The translations under genes and the position numbers were made by a program. 53,377 nt of DNA from Bacteroidota bacterium (GTDB lineage Bacteria > Bacteroidota > Bacteroidia > Chitinophagales > Chitinophagaceae), in the NCBI GenBank assembly GCA_013288285.1, contig JABDCE010000008.1, positions 1 to 53,377 on the forward strand, in the 5' to 3' direction. This document shows, piece by piece, positions 51,176 through 53,377 of the stretch. Numbering within the stretch: the first letter of the stretch is position 1; the number at the start of each line of letters is the position of its first letter. The notes under the pieces are model-generated. The model ran no database searches, had not been told where the DNA came from, and saw nothing but the letters and a program-made list of their open reading frames with translations.

Positions 51176-51386
51176 ATAGGACTGCGCGAAGTGATGGAGG
51201 TAAACCTTGATGCTAACACCACCAACATAAAGCCCGGAACAATAATAGTCAACGACGTGCCCAATGGACGCATTGTTTATTGCAAGGTGGCAAAGGGGTA
51301 ATGCTGGAGGTGGTGTATGCTTAAACAGGTCATTTCCCCGGTTATAAACTATCTTTTTTGGGTATAAAGCAGGGTAGGGCGTATAG
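51176..51386 (+). pseudogene. Remnant of a second formyltransferase gene
   Basis: The DNA repeats the 3' end of the formyltransferase gene (49282-49487) at roughly 75-80 percent identity. It opens as IGLREVMEVNLD (intact copy IGLCEVMEVNLD) and continues through NIKPGTIIVNDVPNG. A frameshift after the KG codons and a TAA in the later frame break it, after which FPGYKLSF can still be read. It lacks the whole catalytic domain. The intact copy is separated from it by the minus-strand ASST-like gene. Confidence 0.85.
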
Positions 51387-51545
51387 TCATTAACAACTCA
51401 ATAACCATTGAAAAGAAGACTTATTTTTCATGATGTATCACATTTTAGTAGCTAATTAGTATTGGTTTACGATTTGCCATAATAAATATATTATTATTTT
51501 CAGTAAAAGTGTTCATAGAGGTTATAAAAAGTCACTTATTGTTTT

Positions 51546-51553
51546 TACATTTG
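51546..51553 (+). promoter_or_regulatory. Putative promoter of the fibre-like gene
   Basis: TACATTTG, a full TAnnTTTG match, with no TTG at -33 (TTA 21 bases upstream at best). The leader to ATG 51659 is about 100 bases. The rest of 51387-51658 is AT-rich and shows no gene. Confidence 0.5.
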
Positions 51554-51658
51554 CGACCTTAATGAAAATTAACAAATTTCTATAAAGTAAAAAGTTAACA
51601 ACATAATGAATCGATTAACGTCAAATCAAAATCAAAACATAGTTTAAAACCATAGAAA

Positions 51659-53377
51659 ATGAAGAAAAAATCTTTACTCGCACTCGCATCAGTTGCAGCA
51701 CTTTCGTTTCACGCGAATACTGCTGATGCACAGGGAATGGCGGTGAACAGCACCGGCTCATCTGCTAATGCATCGGCAATGTTCGATGTGCAATCGACAA
51801 ACTCAGGTATACTTATACCACGTATGTTGTCTACGCAGCGTTCATCTATCACCTCACCTGCAACTGGGTTGCTGGTATTCCAGACCGATGCGCCGGCTGG
51901 CTTCTATTATTATACAGGCGCTGCCTGGGTACAGGTCAATGCTGCGGGTGTTACTGCGGGCGGCGACCTTACAGGCACTTATCCTAATCCTACCATCGCC
52001 AATACATCAGGCGCTGGTACAGATGCGGTTAACGCCATCAATACTTCTTCTGCATTGATCAATGCAGCTAATCTTCAAAGCTCTCCAGTAACGCCTGGTG
52101 CATACACAGTCAACGGCTCTCCGTTGTTCACTGTAGATGCGAAAGGCAGGATCACTGCTGCAGCCAATGTAACATTGGTACTTAGTTCGGCTCAGTTCGC
52201 TAACCAGGGTACTGCCGTACAGGTGCTGCATGGTAACGCAGCAGGTAATCCTGCATGGGGTTCTATTAATCTGTCTACTGATGTATCTGGCAACTTGCCT
52301 GTTACTAACCTGAACGGTGGTACCAGCGCATCAGCTACTACGTTCTGGGCTGGTAATGGCGTTTGGGCTACACCGGCTGCAGCAGGTGCTGCTGGCGGCG
52401 ACCTCGCAGGTTCTTATCCTAATCCTACTATTGCAGCTACTTCAGCCGCTGGTACAGATGCGGTTGCAGCTATCAATGCTTCAGCGGCTCAGGTCAATGC
52501 AGCTAATCTTACCAACTCTGGAGTAACAGCTAACTCTTATGGTATCACTGGTTCTCCTTCACCTATGATCACTGTTGATGCAAAAGGCAGAATAACATCT
52601 GCACTCAATACACCATTGACGCTTGCTTCGGGTCAGTTCGCTAATCAGGGTACTACTACTACTGTACTGCATGGTAATGCCGGCGGCAATCCTTCGTTCG
52701 GTGCGGTATCATTAAGTGGTGATGTATCTGGCAATCTGCCTGTCGGTAACCTGAACGGCGGTACCGGTGCATCGGCTACTACTTACTGGGCTGGTAACGG
52801 CACATGGACTACACCGGCTGCGGCAGGTCTTGCCAGCGGCGACCTTACGGGTAGTTATCCTGGTCCGTCTATTGCGGCAGGAGCAGTTACAGGCGCTAAA
52901 ATTGCAAGCGCTACTATTACTGGTACTAACATCGCCAGCGGTACTGTTACTGGTTCTAACATTGCCAGCGGTACTGTTACCGGTTCTAACATCGCAGCTA
53001 CTACCATCACAAATGCTAATGTCAGCAACACTGCTGCTATCCAGTATTCTAAATTAAATCTTACTGCAAGCGTACAACCAACTGTTGACCTCGTTTTCAC
53101 CGGCACCCCATCAGCAACTACGTTCCTGAGAGGTGATGGTTCATATAGCACACCTACAGGCATCGTGCCAGGTGGTGCAGCAGGTGGTGACCTTTTAGGC
53201 AGCACTTATCCTAACCCGGTTATCGCAGCAGGTGCAGTTACTGGTAGCAAAATTGCCAGCGCCACTATTACCGGCGGCAACATAGCAAGCGGTACTATTA
53301 CAGGTTTCAATGTACAGGGTGCAAGTCTTACAGGTTTTAACCTGGCCAGCGCCACGGTTACAGGTTCTAATATAGCC
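51659..53377 (+). CDS. Long repetitive secreted fibre-like protein, 3' truncated by the window
   Basis: 573 codons open to the right edge without a stop. Signal peptide ([25 protein letters not shown]). A short N-terminal domain ([25 protein letters not shown], in pieces, with [21 protein letters not shown]) is typical of Bacteroidota tail-fibre-like surface proteins. Two tandem modules of 145 and 147 residues follow, each opening with the [14 protein letters not shown]-type motif seen in phage tail fibres and ending WAGNG.W. Then come 10-residue repeats of the [10 protein letters not shown] type. Such proteins often end in an S74 endosialidase-chaperone domain, outside this window. No T9SS domain is seen in the visible part. 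It probably forms a trimeric fibre or adhesin. Confidence 0.85.
   Translation, partial: MKKKSLLALASVAALSFHANTADAQGMAVNSTGSSANASAMFDVQSTNSGILIPRMLSTQRSSITSPATGLLVFQTDAPAGFYYYTGAAWVQVNAAGVTAGGDLTGTYPNPTIANTSGAGTDAVNAINTSSALINAANLQSSPVTPGAYTVNGSPLFTVDAKGRITAAANVTLVLSSAQFANQGTAVQVLHGNAAGNPAWGSINLSTDVSGNLPVTNLNGGTSASATTFWAGNGVWATPAAAGAAGGDLAGSYPNPTIAATSAAGTDAVAAINASAAQVNAANLTNSGVTANSYGITGSPSPMITVDAKGRITSALNTPLTLASGQFANQGTTTTVLHGNAGGNPSFGAVSLSGDVSGNLPVGNLNGGTGASATTYWAGNGTWTTPAAAGLASGDLTGSYPGPSIAAGAVTGAKIASATITGTNIASGTVTGSNIASGTVTGSNIAATTITNANVSNTAAIQYSKLNLTASVQPTVDLVFTGTPSATTFLRGDGSYSTPTGIVPGGAAGGDLLGSTYPNPVIAAGAVTGSKIASATITGGNIASGTITGFNVQGASLTGFNLASATVTGSNIA
51959..52393 (+). repeat. Fibre module, copy 1 (145 codons)
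   Basis: In-frame module from [14 protein letters not shown] to [16 protein letters not shown]; copy 2 follows directly. Shared blocks include [25 protein letters not shown] and [14 protein letters not shown]. Confidence 0.8.
52394..52834 (+). repeat. Fibre module, copy 2 (147 codons)
   Basis: Second in-frame module from [14 protein letters not shown] to [15 protein letters not shown]. It has two codons more than copy 1. A third opening motif ([14 protein letters not shown]) starts at 52835 but goes straight into short repeats. Confidence 0.8.
52891..52990 (+). repeat. 30-base (10-residue) repeats in the fibre gene
   Basis: Units of 30 bases in frame encode G-(A/T/S)-(K/N)-I-A-S-(A/G)-T-(I/V)-T in register. 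The pattern returns from about 53239 to the window edge. It resembles a pentapeptide-like or beta-solenoid repeat. Confidence 0.75.

Overview
The window looks like a chromosomal segment of a Bacteroidota bacterium, most likely in the Chitinophagaceae / Chitinophagales range. The grounds are three complete proteins and one partial one carrying type IX secretion (T9SS) C-terminal sorting domains, a short RpoD of the Bacteroidota type, repeated -7 boxes of the form TAnnTTTG with weak or no Shine-Dalgarno sequences, a TPR-adenylate cyclase, and lipoproteins and OmpA proteins typical of the phylum. The species cannot be told from the sequence.

Layout. 1-3.4 kb: a 5'-truncated T9SS cargo gene, a tandem paralogue with an almost identical sorting domain, and a third small T9SS protein. 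3.5-6.6 kb: a secreted protein with a caspase/CHAT-like His/Cys pair, then a PPK2 polyphosphate kinase. 6.7-11.4 kb (minus): a probable operon of NRAMP-like transporter, flavin reductase, CNNM/CorC protein and 3-hydroxyanthranilate dioxygenase, ending in a strong terminator, with a leucine-carboxyl-methyltransferase-like gene upstream. 11.6-14 kb: another T9SS protein and a double-OmpA-domain protein. 14.0-15.7 kb: a visibly AT-rich accessory patch (small unknown protein, degenerate ImmA/IrrE-like protein, S23 four-helix-bundle protein) beside a tRNA-Leu(CAG). 16-18.8 kb: a LuxE-like acyl transferase, two small lipoproteins and a MauE/DoxX-thioredoxin fusion. 18.8-22.1 kb (minus): aroB-aroA-aroC of the shikimate pathway. 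22.4-26.3 kb: mnmA, rluF and glyA. 26.4-32.3 kb: TPR-adenylate cyclase, then a minus-strand envelope operon (LptF/G permease, PAP2 phosphatase, ArnT-like glycosyltransferase). 32.5-34.7 kb: START-like protein, rpoD, trmH. 34.9-38.8 kb: a stand-alone 1307-residue synthetase with the architecture of epsilon-poly-lysine synthetase. 38.8-45.1 kb: kynureninase, LemA plus two TPM proteins, truA, a DUF2157 membrane protein and a methyltransferase. 45.5-53.4 kb: an unusual accessory locus with three tandem phage-tail-collar proteins, a cytosolic periplasmic-binding-protein-like protein, a formyltransferase, an arylsulfotransferase-like protein, a dead fragment of a second formyltransferase, and the start of a long repetitive fibre-like secreted protein that runs off the window.

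How the parts fit. Kynureninase and 3-hydroxyanthranilate dioxygenase catalyse consecutive steps of the kynurenine route to quinolinate, although the two genes lie about 31 kb apart. aroBAC supplies chorismate. The LptF/PAP2/ArnT-like operon fits LPS transport and modification. The most novel-looking parts are the 45.5-53.4 kb collar/fibre locus, the Pls-like synthetase whose adenylation pocket suggests a basic amino acid, the undescribed clan-CD-like secreted protein, two different MITE-like inverted-repeat elements, and a set of TAnnTTTG promoters placed so close to start codons that the mRNAs should be leaderless or nearly so.
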